A stretch of 64,000 bases of DNA from Epiperipatus broadwayi (GCA_028023455.1 JAQFVV010000513.1:310001-374000), one strand, 5' to 3'; shown: positions 23,093 to 36,430, counted from the stretch's first letter. Notes: generated by a model from the letters alone, not told the origin. Program-made: numbers and translations.

Positions 23093-23610
23093 TCTGAAGG
23101 TTTGTGATGATAGTGTTTTAGTTATACTTATATGTTGGAATATTTACACCATCCAATATGAATATTGAAATGTCTTTAGAAAAATGTAACTTTATTTAAA
23201 TATTCCAAATACATTCAACTGTTAGTAATAGCATGCAGGTTAGTATATGCACATTTCAAGGAGTACTATTCTCCCCTTTTTCAGGTGTTGCTGACCTGAC
23301 CAGTGACAGTACTATCATGGGAATAAAACCTGGACCTTTAGATTCTTGAGTATTGGATTTTAAAGTAATGCTCTAATCATTGTGTTACTTTAAAATTCAA
23401 TGTTCAAGAATCTAAGGGTCCAGGTTTGATTACCATATTAATATTGTCATTGGTCAGTTCAGCAACACCTGAAGAAGAGGGGAGAATAATACATCTTGAA
23501 ACATTGTGCATATACTAACCTGTTTGCTATTAGTAACAATTGAATGTATTTGGAATATTTAAATAAAGTTAAATTTTTCTAAAGACATTCAATACTCATT
23601 TTAGATGATG
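23093..23610. mobile_element. PAL-C palindromic tRNA-like element (copy 2)
   Basis: Same organisation as the copy 200 bp to the left and in the same orientation. Arms: ctttatttaaatattccaaa and tttggaatatttaaataaag. Central tRNA-like part: gctctaatcattgtgttac with B-box-like ccaggtttgattacc. The right arm keeps CTGAAGA (23469-23475) and GAAA (23498-23501). The two copies may derive from a local duplication or from insertional preference. Confidence 0.75.
23463..23520 (+). ncRNA. weak hammerhead-like motif (PAL-C family)
   Basis: CAACAC, then CTGAAGA (CUGANGA with N = A), a purine-rich strand agaggggagaataat, acatctt, GAAA, CATT, GTG. CAC can pair with GTG as a short stem I. In the copy at 56581-56640 stem II is clearer: aagagg pairs with cctctt directly before GAAA, though the register leaves one base too many. 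This resembles the minimal hammerheads described in Penelope-like elements, but stem I is very short. I treat it as a candidate only. Confidence 0.3.
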
Positions 23611-24954
23611 TGCTTAATTCTTTATATATGCAACTTTCAGTTTTAATTAAATAGAATTTGTAGCAACATTAAATTATTTTTTATAATAATTATTACTTAA
23701 AATATTTTTAAAACTTTATGTTGAGAAATAAATAAAAATCCTCATGTGTGAGGCTTCACTAACCTTAATTTTTTGATGATTAGTTTTTTTAATTTGTATG
23801 GCTTGTTTACTTCAGAAATAGTATGGATGTTCTGCCATTATATATTTTAAAATAGGTTTTTAATGTTAAAATGCACTCGAGTGATTATGCGATTCATTAA
23901 TTTTAAAAAAATCAGAAGTAGTCAGTATTTTTCAGGCACTTTGGTAAACATCAAAGTCCTTTAGCCTATTCTTGATGAAAAAAAAATACAGCTTCCAAAG
24001 CATTCAAAGTTTTAATTTTTTTTGTTATTTGGTTTCCACAGCATTTGTGAGATTATTTCTAGAAAATTTTTGGAAAACAAATATATGATTTTTTTGGTAA
24101 TTTATTAAACATTTCTGATTATTTTTAACAATAATTGTTTAATAATTATTTTAAACAAAATACAAATATACACTTTGATTTTATTCAAATAAGTTTTATT
24201 TTTAAAAATGTAAGTTAATAAATTTAACTATAATGGCAACAAAAAATCATATCCTATGGTGACTGTGGTTATGTGAAACTGATCATATAATGTCATTACT
24301 TGTCAAAATTAACTGTATTAAAATATTATATTTTTCTAAAAATTATAAAAGCAATTTTAAGGTTTTAAAGCAGAATTTAATAGATTTTTCAGATATTAAC
24401 ATTTATTCACTTGTTTTTTAAAAATAAATTTAAAATAAAAAAGATTTTGTTGATTTTCTAAAGATTTCTGAAGACTGTTTTTTTTTTAATCATGGAATTG
24501 CATTTTATGTCCTATTTTCTTATTATATCTCATCTTTCAACATTTTCAAAGTTCAAATATGAGTTTTTAGAATATTTTTTATTTGTAAAATTAAATAAAA
24601 AAGAAATTAAGTCTAATTTATTGAGTTTTAATACAAAATAAAGATGTTATACAGAAATGAAAGTTTGAGCATTGACAAAAATACCACCAGGTTTAAGAGA
24701 AAGGAAATGGTAGCTTTTGAAAAAGTTAATACATAAAATTTTCTCTGATTTACCACATGGGCATTTTAGGTTTCTTAAAATGCATTACTAGTTTTAAAAG
24801 CAAATTATATTTTATATTTATTAATAAAAATATCATTGAATTTTTTAAATTCCAATTTAAATTTATTAATCTTTGCCCTCGGTATTTAATGTAACCAGAT
24901 CAAGTCTTAAAATATATAATTTACTTTTCATATATCTAGCCATCAGTTTGTATT
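23611..24954. other. AT-rich intergenic stretch
   Basis: Only A/T-rich low-complexity DNA and homopolymer runs. No gene or repeat recognised. Confidence 0.55.
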
Positions 24955-27075
24955 GTAGCGGTCAAAATAATATGCTCGCTTAACAAAATTCAAATCCTAA
25001 GCAAAAGTACCTTGAATCCGATCATGCTCGAGATACACAGGTCTGGAGCAATCGTGAATTCTAACCTATTTGCCCATTCTTCGAATCTCTGACCCAATGA
25101 ACAACCATTATGATGACACAGTAAAATTATTTTAAATCCATGCCCAGAAGCAAAGTGGTAGAGCATAAGATCAGACTGATGAAATGATCGAGGTCGGAGT
25201 AGCCCCAGTCATCACAGTTATTATAGTTATTTATTAATGCTAAGTTATTAGTCAAAGAAAATAATTCTAAATACTCATTAGAAAATCATTTAAAACAATC
25301 CAGGATTCACATGAAATTATATATTTAATAAACTATTGAAAACGCATATATATGTTACAAAATGTTTCACGATTGTGATGACATTGTCTATTTACAAAAC
25401 TTGGGATTTGTTTTTATAAATTGCATTTACAATAATTATTTAAGCAATTATTTAACGAACATCATTTTATGGATTGTGTTATAGCTTGTGTGGAGTTAAT
25501 ATACCAATTTAATAATATTTTACTAAATGGACATTGTGGATGCCGAAAAATGAATATAAAAGGTCGTGACATGTTTAGTAATAAATGATTTATTTGATAA
25601 ACAGGCAAAATATCCAATTATAATGATTTATCTATCTTATGAAAATCCTTTGGTGTACTTTTATTGGCATTGTTTGGAAGAAACGTCTTTTATAAATAAG
25701 AAACAAACCATGCACTACATTAACGAGAATACGTGATATAATAATTAATAAAAATTTGTTTACGTTTATGGGAATCGATTAAGATTGTCAAGGAAAGCAG
25801 TCTCAAAATAAACACAATAACTAATTGACGTGTAGCGCATTTCAAGAATGAATCATTATTTTTCCACCACCTAATAAAAGGTCAAGCAGGCATAAATCTA
25901 TTAATTAAAACACTAATAATGCTGGCATACTATTAGAGGAATACAAATCTTATGGTACTTTGGATTCTTCATCATTTTAAGACATTTTATACTGAAAAAG
26001 GGGTGATATGTTCGCCCTTTTTGATGATACGGTATCGATGGAGAGATTTGGTTTGAGGCCCAGACAGCTATATGGAACTTCTGCAGCACAATCAAAACCC
26101 TATAAACCTCGCGTTCCACAGGAAGGAGCGTCCCTGATTATGAACGATTTTGAGAACTAACCCTATATAGAAATCAAAGTGTGGAAGTACCATAAAAGAA
26201 AGGAAAGGGCGGCCAGCAGCGTTATACATGCACAGGAAACAATATACTTTTCTTTATTCGAAAGCCTGTAAATCGTTTGACTTCTGAGCAATAATATACT
26301 CAAATAAAGAATCATTCTGAAAATAACTCTTTAACTACGATGTCAAATTAACAAAATTTTTATATTTAATTTCGATTTCCATATACGTATTAACTGATGG
26401 AATTAGCCTTATGGGCGACAATAAGAAAATGTGAAATAATTATATTAACATTCACGCTCTTTTAATTCAATTAACAAAGTAAAATAGGTACCCACAATAA
26501 AATATTTTAGGAAAAAAAAATGTGAATAGCAGAAGTAAATATAAAACCAACTTAGCGAGCAATTTCAATTTTAAATAAACGAAACTTTATCGATAGATTT
26601 TAAATGAAGCTCCCGCTTCTTTCCAAATTAAACAATTACCCCCCCCTTTTTTTTTTTTTTAAAAACTTGCTAGTTTGGTTGTTGGCATATTAAAGAAAAT
26701 CAATTATAGATATATGTATTAAACAAAACAAATTAAATATTAATGGAACCGCACAAAGTTATATAACACAAATTAAGCGTGAAAGGTAAGTTAAAATTGC
26801 TACAGAGAGAGAGAGTTTAAGAGAATTAATAAAAACTCATAAATGAATATATGAATGAAAATACGAAGGTTGAATTACATATCACAAAAGGATTACTTAT
26901 TAAGGCAGCTCTGCACCAGGTGAGGTCACCTACGAACAGCAGGCAATAAGCTTGGCAATTATACAGCCATCCTGCATGGGCCAGTCAAACAGATGGAAAC
27001 TTGATGGCATTAGGATAAACAGTTTTCTGAGAAAAAGAGAGAAATATACTTCTTTTCTACTCACAGTTCATCGCA
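24955..27075 (+). repeat. long non-coding repeat, copy A (possible LTR-like element)
   Basis: The first ~190 bp match the start of the unit at 58425: aaaagtacc, gagatacacaggtctggagc, aatcgtgaattcta, cctatttgc and, further on, ccatgcccagaagcaaagtg. Near the other end both share tctactcacagttcat (27055-27070 and 60679-60694). Between these ends similarity is not visible by eye. The unit begins TGTAGCGG and the shared end reads TTCA, loosely like TG...CA of an LTR, but I find no second LTR, primer site or target duplication. Base composition is richer in CG dinucleotides than its surroundings, suggesting younger or foreign sequence. No coding region recognised inside. Confidence 0.4.
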
Positions 27076-28679
27076 CCAAACCTCAGTTGACTTCTTAAAA
27101 TTTTTTAAGGTCCTAAAACGCTTCGAAACTAAACTGACTGAAAAAACAACCAAACTCAACTGACTCTTATTTCATGGTCTAAAAAGTTACATTTTTTTTC
27201 CCACCAAGAATGCAATCTCAGTTTCCCACAGCTATTTCTGTAATCTCTCTCAAAAAAAAACATTTAATTAGTAAAATATTTTTAAAACAGATAAGGCTCA
27301 AAATACCATTTGATAGATTTTTAAATTCTATAACTAACAAAAGAATTTTAAGATTTATAATTTTAATTAACGAAAATCTGATTATCGATAAGGATAATTT
27401 TGGTATTTTGAGCTTTCCCCATTTTACGTTGTTTCTACATTCCAACGCTTGAAATACACAGATATATAAAAAGATTTACAATTGTATAAAGACAACATTT
27501 AATTTTTCAGCACTAAATATTAATAAAATGATTGCTCCATTCATATATATATATATATATGCATCATGCACACTACTGTTTTACTTTACTAAACATAATT
27601 AAATTTTTACTAATTTCTCTAATCATTATGCATAGTGTGTTGGTGAATGGCATATATTTACAATGTGGTCTGATTTGCATGCCCCACAGAAGGTTAGTGT
27701 ACATGGTAAAGCATGAAGCTCGATGATGATTAGACATTGACTGCTTCAGTATTTGTGTAGATCTTTAATGACAAGAGCAGCAAAAGTTTGTTGTCAAATG
27801 CAAAAGTGATTTTGATTTTATAAATAATTAAAAATGTACATTTATTCTTTATAAACAAACATGAAAATTTGAACTGCATTGTGTGAGGAATGAGTGAAAC
27901 TAGAGCTGTTATTATCCCATGGTTATACCTACTATCTAGGAACAAAAATTAGCAACTAAATTACATTCATTATCACTAAGAATAAACCATTTAACAGGAT
28001 AAAACCATACTGAACAAACTATTAATATGAAGTAAGATTAATCTGGGAAAGAACTGTTGTCAATAAAATATGACAGCTAGAGCTATTATTGTTCAAAACT
28101 GAAGTAGATCTTGAAAAGATTAATATTTCTTGGGGATGTATAAGAATTTAAAAAAATCAGTCTGCCTTAATTCAAGAATTAGCAAGTATATTAATAAAAG
28201 AATTTTTGATAAAATACATAGCATGTTTGGAGATAACATTGATCCTAGATTATGGTATTACATTTATATAAGTAAGAATTAAATTTTTAATCATTTATTA
28301 AAAGTTAAAAAATGTTTATAAATATCATAGCTTTTTTTGTAATAGACTATTAGATAATATTAATAAACATTATTTGTTTTAGAGAGATTATCACTGAGTC
28401 TTAAAAATACCAACTTATGATATTGCCAAATTATTAGTTTATTTACAGAATTTTATTACCACAAGAAAGCTAATCTTGCCTATGGTGTTAGACTATTTTT
28501 TCAAAATGCATGTCTTATTTAGTATTGATTACATCTTTACTTAAAGTTATTGACACTTTGCAGGAAATGAATAGCATTGTTTTAAGCTGATTAAAATCAC
28601 AATTTAATTATAACTGTATTTGATTAATTTTTTTTGTAGTCTATTAATTAAACATTAATAATTCAAATAGAATAAAAGC
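27076..28679. other. intergenic stretch with a short imperfect inverted repeat
   Basis: At 27296-27418 gctcaaaataccatttgata faces gataattttggtattttgag, arms of about 15-20 bp around a ~90-bp centre; this may be a tiny MITE. It creates overlapping frames on both strands that are not genes. The rest is AT-rich without features. Confidence 0.4.
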
Positions 28680-28905
28680 CTATGGCACTAATTACATTAA
28701 ATATAAGGAAGAAAAAAGTATATATTTATATAAAACATCTAATAAATTGTTTATTTAAATGGGAATGAATGATTTTATAATGTATGCATATATTCATAGA
28801 TTTGTATAATGTTTTATATGTGTAGAAATGTGGATAAACATGTCTTCACATGTGTATATATATATGATGCAAAATTATATTACAATGAAAATTATAAATA
28901 GGAAC
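28680..28905. repeat. dispersed repeat, diverged copy 1
   Basis: Shares a series of blocks with 30050-30260: accttaaatataa(g)gaa, ttaaatg, gattttataatg(t/c)atg, atttgtataat. The match is patchy and the nature of the repeat is unknown. Its partner lies about 1.37 kb to the right in the same orientation. Confidence 0.35.
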
Positions 28906-29661
28906 AAATAAAAATTTGATTATGACTATTTGAAGAATTTTGAGATAGTGTACAAAAATGTGTGTTCAGCACATTCTGAGTTGATCTAATGTCATTGCTA
29001 CCACATTTAGCTTTTATTTATTATTTTGCAATTATCTATAACATATATTAGCTGCTTCAGATTTATTTAACAGAAGAAATTAGAACTAAAACTATTAATT
29101 AAAAAAAAAAACTGGAAATATCAGTATTGTACAGATATCATACAAATATTATGAAAATTTTCAAATTCAAAAGATCCAAACTTGACAATGATTGGTTGAA
29201 TCATAATACAAAATAGTCAACAATACCACTGAATGGTAGATTCTTCATTTTCAGGCTTTGAAAGTGAGCTTTTTTGTTTTATTATTTTAGGAGAAAAAAG
29301 TGTAATTTTGAGTAATTTATAATTATTGTGTCTATTTATACAACATATTTGTAAAATATTTATTTTAAACAACAACAAAAAAAATACAAGATTACAATTT
29401 TCATTTGGAAATGTTTGTTTTTAAGAAGGTGTCTGAAATAAAACTGTGATAAAATGGAAGATGAGATGATTTACTAGAAAAAGAAATTTTTTCATAAATG
29501 CTGTCACCAAAATTTTTTACATTATTTTAATAATGATGAATGCAATTTCAAATGTTGCTTTTTGATATCTAAACAAATATTTTGATTTTAAAAATATAAC
29601 TCAAATAAATAATTTGTGCAATAACTTTTATCAATCAACAGCTCCAATCCAATATGAAAAG
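28906..29661. other. AT-rich spacer
   Basis: No feature recognised. Confidence 0.5.
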
Positions 29662-29835
<174 letters not shown>

Positions 29836-30049
29836 AATAGTTTATTTTTCTATTTTGCAAAGTTTAAATATTATAAAATGTTTTTAATCAGTAATAAGTA
29901 ATATAAAAATTTAAATTATGACATAGAATAAAGGTTTAATTGCAAAAATAAATTTTAGCAAATATGATCTAAATTGCCACTGGAGTCTTTTCAATTTAAA
30001 TCAGGAGGAGTTTGGTATCAGTGAATTAAAAATTTAAATAAAAAAAAAT

Positions 30050-30260
30050 TATAAGAAACTAACTACCTTAAATATAAAGAAAAAAAATATGGATATAGTT
30101 CTAACATCTCTATAATTAATTAATAATTAGTCATTTAAATGTAAATTGAAAATTTTATAATGCATGTGTATTTTTATGGATTTGTATAATAATTCTATTT
30201 ATGTGATACAAACTTATACTTTTCACTTATTATTATGCATATGAGTACGTAAATGAATTA
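30050..30260. repeat. dispersed repeat, diverged copy 2
   Basis: Partner of the unit at 28680-28905. Similarity is carried by short shared blocks in the same order. No coding or RNA signal. Confidence 0.35.
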
Positions 30261-33205
30261 TTATATTATATTTTATTATTGTCACATAATATTTATGTTA
30301 TAGTTACAGGAGAACTAAAGAAAGAGAAAAGAAACTAAAAAACAGGGGTAGAAAGAAATTGTATATATATATATTTTAAAAAAAATAGACATTGTGGTAT
30401 ATAAAGGTGTGTAAACATTTTTAATATTTTATATATCACACTGAGAAGGGCAACATAATATTTCTGACATTTTTTTATATATTAAACATGTACAATCTAG
30501 TTGTTGTATAATCTTTTCATTATTTATTTATATGCTTAATACAATGCAATGGATTATAATATGTATGACTTCATAATATTATTTCTAGGAGCTAAATAGC
30601 AGAAATTTCAGTACAATAATAAGTACTTTTCTTACAGATTCTTTTTTCTAAAATCATATGACAATGTGTAGTGAAATTTAAAATTGTTTTTTCCCCCTTG
30701 GTTATTTTCTCCTCATTCTCAAATATGATAGGATGACAAGTTTTAAAAAAATATTTTATTTTCCAATAGCTTTTTCCAAATATTGTTAATTTTCTTTTAT
30801 TCACACTTTTCATTTATGCTCTTAGGTCTTTTAAATATCTCTACAGCTTCCTTTACCAGTCTCTGACCACATTGTTCAATTTTTGCCAGAATATTTATTC
30901 TATTAAAATTGATGTCATGGTTAATTAATTTAATGTGTAAATCAAGAAAGAAGTTCTGAGGAATGTACTTATTATTGCACTGAAATGTCAGCTATTTAGC
31001 TATTATATTTTTATTACATGGAAGTTCCTGGAAATAATACTATAAATTCAACATTTATCCATGAGAATATTAGAATATATATATATATATAAGTGAAAAA
31101 ATAAACCAAGTTTTTATACTCTATCATAGGCCAATGACATTTATATCATTTCCTCATAGGTCAAAGACACATATCATTCCCTCATAAAGCAATAGTGAGG
31201 GCCACATTTATTCACTATGCTTTGCAATTTTTGGAAGAATGTCTGCATTTTCAATTACTGACTAATATTTTTATGGTCAGTTTGGTTATCTATAGAACTT
31301 ATTAGAACCTTTATAAAAAATCTCATTTTATTCAGTCTGGTTTTAAACTCAGGCTATAAAAAGAATATGTATATTCATGGCTACTTTACCATGGGTTTCT
31401 TCATATATCTCACTATATAGATATTAATAATAATAAACATCTCATATTTAAAACATATAGAAGTATTTTATGCTAATTATCACCATGCATCTTCACTTTC
31501 CTATCAAGGCAACTCTTAGTTTATATTATTTTATTAAAATTTAATGTTCATGAACTTAAATGATATAAACAAAATATTAACTATTTTCACCAAAATTTTA
31601 AATTGTATCTTGCCCTCCATAGTTTAGAGCAGGTGTAGTGGTTCACTCTAGAACCGAATAACCATGTATTAAAACTGTGTTCTGTTACTTCCAGTGCTCA
31701 TGCTTCATGTGAACTGTTATGCAAACTAAACCACAAAATTTGGTTATTTATTTTTTAATGGTAATTTTGAAGCTGGAAAGTGAATAAAAACATGTGCCTT
31801 TAATTTAATACTGTTTTATTTAATTATTTATTGATTAATTAGTTCTGAACAAAGTTTAAAGCATATCAGCTCATAAAGTCATATGCAAACAAACTCTTTA
31901 CATGTTTGACATCATATTAAGAAAACCAGACAATCAACTCCAGGGCACCTGTTTCTCTTCAATGGATTGCAGTGATCACTGGTATTATGTGAATAATCTT
32001 CCTATGTACTTTATGTTGGGATAGTACCAATGGGCTTAGTCACCAACTGATTTATGCTGTTATATCAGAGGAACTGAATGATGGCTAATTTAGGTGATGT
32101 CAACGTTTGTAAGAGTTTGTTATGGGTCACGTTATTGACCAGTGTAATTTAAACTATTATGGAGTAATTTATTGTATATTTTTATCAGTTTGAGATAAGC
32201 ATATTTGTTTTGGTTTTATACATATAAATTTTATCTAATATATATTTGGAAGTTGGTTTTTTTGATGTCTCTACTGGTATTTTTTTTCGTTTGAGTATAA
32301 ATGGTTTTATAATTTTCCAATTTCTTTTTTTTTTTTGTATTCTGTTATAAAAAAAATCAGATGCAGTTAGTCTATTGGTATAAAGTCTCTCGTAAATAAT
32401 ATATGTGAAGTTTAAATTTTTATTTATTTATTCAGATTTTTAATAATAGATTTTTGAATTTCTTTAAAACGGAATGCTGGAATAAAATAAACAATGTTTA
32501 GAATAACCCAATGACTCTAGGGCTTAAGTATTTATCTTAAAGACGATTTATTACATATAGAATAAAAATGAAAAATAATTTTGGTCTGTTTTTCTCTCAT
32601 AATGTTAAAAATAACAGTAACAATTATTTATGAGGGAAGATAAAAGAAAATAGTTGCTGTTCTTATAGAATATGTTTAAGTACTTTTAATGTATCTAATG
32701 CTTACAAAGTTTGCTTTACTTCTCATTGCTTATGAATGTTTTAAAAGGTCAAAATATTTTCAAAGTATAATTTCCAATAGTATTGGAAGTGAATCCTTAG
32801 TTATAGAATGAAGATTGATTCTCTATAAACCAGCAAAACTTTTATTTTAAAATGAAAAAAAGTCATTTTGGCAGATATATTTTTTTAAACTTTTTATTCC
32901 CTAGAAAACATTTCAGAAATGTCATTTAATCTATAGTCTAAAATGTGTTCATATTTTGTGTTAATCTATATATAATACCTATTGTTATTCAAACGTCGTT
33001 TTTTATTAGCCTACTTCAATCTATTTAATACAGATAGTGTTTATTTGTTATAAACATTCTCATGGGTGGATATATTTTTAGGTTTCATATTCTTGTAAAA
33101 ATCAACTGTATATTGGCGATTTGCACCATTTGGCTTTTTTATTTGCTTCTAAGTTAAGTTTTATTATTGTTTAAAAATGACTAGTCAATATATCTATATA
33201 CATAT
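30261..33205. other. AT-rich intergenic stretch
   Basis: Contains a short (AT)n run at about 31076-31090 and homopolymer runs. I see no gene, RNA or repeat with a partner in this window. Confidence 0.55.
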
Positions 33206-35491
33206 CAGGGTTGGGCAAATAGTGGCCTGCAGGTCACATGTGGTCCAGTAAGAGTTTTTTTGTGGCCTGCCAAGACAGTCTGAAAAATCTGCCTTGAATC
33301 GAGATTTCCTTTCCACGCATATTTTCCACTATGATGGTCATGGCAATACATATGCACAGTGTAGATACAATGTGCAATGCTTTTCTGGTTGATCCAGTTA
33401 ATTTCATTTTTGTCTTTGCAACAGTAAATATGTAAATTTCCAACTTTAGTGAAACCATACAGCCTCTAAAACACACAAAATTGGTGATGAATGTCATGTA
33501 TGTAATGAAGAATGGACAAACAAATATTTCTTTGGTAATAGAGGGAATAAAGCAGTGTATTTATTGTGTCGTGAAACAATAACCATATTTAAGAAGTACA
33601 ATCTGAAAAAAATTACAATCTGAAATAACACCATGAAACAAAACATAGCGAATTTGGCTGCAAACATTCCAAGGAAGAATGCAAAATAAAAGCTGTGGAG
33701 TGTGTGAAAAGGCTGAATAAACAATAAAAATTATTTACAAAGCAATCAACACTACAAAAATAGCACTACTGGAGCAAGTTTCATGGTAGCCTACAACTTT
33801 GTTAAATGCAACAAGCCTTTTTTGGATGGGAGTTTATTATGCAGTGTATGGTAGAGTGTGCAAGTGTATTGTGTCATCATGCAAGAAGCAAATTTGAAAG
33901 CATTTCATTGTTAAAAAGGACTATAGTGTGGCACATTTAATTAATTAGGGATGAACTCACAGAACAGATTAAGACTGTGAGCAAAGATTTTGTTTAGTTT
34001 TGTTTGGGACTGGATGAGAGCACAGATAATGAAGGCACTGCACAATTACTCATCTCTCCATGGAATTAATGCAAATTTCATCATCATAGAGAAATTACTT
34101 GATCTAGAATCAATGAAAGATAGAATCATAGGTCAGGAATTGCTTGAGTGTGCTATGAATTGTGTGGAAAAAAGTTACTTGTCCCAGAACAAAATGGCAA
34201 GCATTACAACAGATGGGACAAGAGCTTTCAGTGGAAAAAATGTAGCTATGGCTAAGCTTTTAAAAAAAGTTACAAACACAAGACATTGACAGTGATATCT
34301 TGTCTTTTCATTGCATTTTGCATCAAGAATGCTTTTGTAAAGCTGCACTGGACTTAAAGCATGTGGTAGATCCTATTGTTAGTGTGGTGAATACAATCAG
34401 AGCAAGGGCAATCCACCATTGACAGTTCAAAGCTTTTCTTGAGGATGTGGAGGCAGAGTATGAAGACATAATTTACCACAACAGTATAAGGTAGTTGAGC
34501 ATGGGCAAAGTGATAAAAAGAGTCAGGGTATTGCAGAGAAAAATACTCTTATTTTGGGACACGAAGGTGATATCTTATGATTTCATTATAAAAATAGGAT
34601 GTGGGGAGTGGAGATATGAGATGATCTTTGCTGCTGATGTATATGAGAAATTGAATGAATTGAATGTGATCTCGCAGGGCACATAAAATGTGGAAACATG
34701 TATAATCATTTAAAGCAAAACTAAGTCTATTTGCAAGACAAGCAAGTGAAGGCAATTTTTGTCATATCTTTTTATTAGGAAATCAGAAAGTGTCTGAAAG
34801 TGTTTCTGCTAAGATTAGGGATCATCTGCAGAGTTTGGAGGATGAGGTCACAAGAAGATTTGAGGACTTTTAAGAAAATTGAGCCTAAATTCAATTTGCT
34901 CTCTTATCCCATCACTGCTGATATCACCACAGCACCTGAGGAGCTGCAGCTTGAACTTACTAACATGCAGTCTGATCACATTGTGAAAGAAATGTTTAAT
35001 GTTGTGATATTAGTTGGCTTTTACAAATCTTTGTCTACTGAAAAATTTTCATGTGTGAAGAAATTTGCTGGGAAAATGTTCTCTATATTTGGGTCTACAT
35101 ATATTTGGGAGAAAATTTTTTCTTGCTTGAAGACAACAAGAGTAAATACAGATGCTCTTTGACAGACATTAACTTTCAGGCTATAATGAGAATCTCAACA
35201 AGCAATCTCAATCCTGATTTCAACAAAATTGTAGAAAAGTATGATAGGATACATTTGTCTCATGAAACTCATTCTAGAATTAAATGTGCTTGCAGCTATT
35301 AGCACAATAAATTAATTGAATAAAACTGCCACTATTTTATTTAATTTATATTTATTAATTTTTATGGTACAATTCATACCTTTTCTGAAATGCAAGGTCA
35401 ACTAATGAATGCAATCATTTTAAAAGGTGGGACCACTGCTAACCTCTACTTCCACAAAGTAGCCCTGAGCCAAATCAATTGCCCACCCTTG
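33206..35491 (+). mobile_element. hAT DNA transposon, end to end, with inactivated transposase
   Basis: Left terminal repeat CAGGGTTGGGCAA and right TTGCCCACCCTTG are imperfect inverted repeats (about 11 of 13). They are flanked by ATACATAT (33198-33205) and ATATATAT (35492-35499), an 8-bp target duplication with one difference, as expected for hAT. The element is about 2.3 kb, a plausible size for an autonomous copy. The subterminal tggcctgcaggtcac and the mirror-side agccctgagcc are like those of other animal hATs. Confidence 0.85.
33480..35300 (+). pseudogene. hAT transposase, GTF2IRD2/SCAND3-like, decayed
   Basis: Reconstructable in order across several frames. An N-terminal NEEWTNKYFF...LCRET segment is a zinc-finger-like remnant. 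ASFMVAYNFVK and KPFLDG follow. GINANFII...KLLDLESMKDR and ASITTDGTRAFSG (about 34195-34235) are the catalytic core. HCILHQECF (near 34310) is the CxxH-type insertion region. VVNTIRARAIHH follows, then RLSMGKVIKRV near 34495, where a tryptophan-type position has become a stop. The C-terminal dimerisation part contains FGSTYI and SLTDINFQAIMRISTSNL with PDFNKI. There are at least four frame changes and several stops. The homology to GTF2IRD2/SCAND3-type domesticated hATs is from motif memory. Confidence 0.8.
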
Positions 35492-35499
35492 ATATATAT

Positions 35500-35800
35500 G
35501 AATATGCTCTAAGTTTAAATGATTCACTTAAGCTTTTAAAACTCTTATTGGTGGTTGAATGAGATTTATAACAGTTATGAAACAACACATAATGAGAAGT
35601 TAATTTCCTTCTCCACACTATATAATATAGCTAAAGGGTATTTTGTTGTAGATATTCCCTTGTGTGAATAGGTTTTTATGTTCTATACCCTTATCAAGAG
35701 CATACTATACATTAGAAATGTAATCAAAATACAATTTGCATGATTTATCATCTATGTTTTTATTACCATTTTACAAAATTTAAAGTATACAATTCCTGAA
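35500..35800. other. AT-rich spacer
   Basis: No feature recognised. Confidence 0.5.
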
Positions 35801-36430
35801 AAAGCAGATGTCAATAGAAAAGATAAATCGTTACAAAAAAAGTCAGGTCAAAATCTGTATGCTATTAAGATATACCTATAACACATGCTGATTCTAGACT
35901 TTACATACTTCAAAAAAAGTTGCAACTCTATGCTCAAAATTTATTTCAAACATAAATGGAAACAATAAAATGTTGATGGCTGCTTTAATCAAAATACAGA
36001 GAAAAGCACTTAAAGTTTAATATTCATAACACATTTTATAAAGAAGTTAAACTTATCTTCGGTCTATGTAGAATCCATAATTTCATTAGATGTCAAAAAA
36101 CAAAAAATATTGTGATTCTGTACTAAAAGTTTACTTACAGTTTAAATATTATAGAAACATTAAAAATATTTGGGAAGTTTTCTATGCTGCTACATAAGTC
36201 AGAGTAAAAGGTCAGAATTTAATATTCATAATTAATTTTTATAAAGATGTTAAACTTTTCCTTAAGCTATGTTAAATTCATAATTGCACATGATATCTAG
36301 AAGTAAAAAAAATTGCAATTCTATGTTAAGTAATGTTCAAATTAATTTACTTAGCAAACAACACAGCATTATTGAGTTATTATAACATAGGTAAGCCACA
36401 TGTGTTAAAAAAGTGAAATTCTTTTTCTTT
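35801..36430. repeat. degenerate tandem repeat, unit about 200 bp
   Basis: The block tttaatattcataa, then ataaagaagttaaactt, tctatgtagaatcca and taattt...gatgtc recurs with a spacing of about 202 bp (36016 and 36218). A third, weaker unit precedes it (ttgcaactctatg at about 35920). Strong divergence suggests an old satellite remnant. Confidence 0.5.

Noticed and set aside
25176-25200. CTGATGA near gatcgaggtcgg
   Set aside because: No GAAA follows at a suitable distance.
27210-27452. Overlapping frames of 75-80 codons on both strands
   Set aside because: Both arise from the same AT-rich inverted-repeat stretch; no homology or codon pattern.
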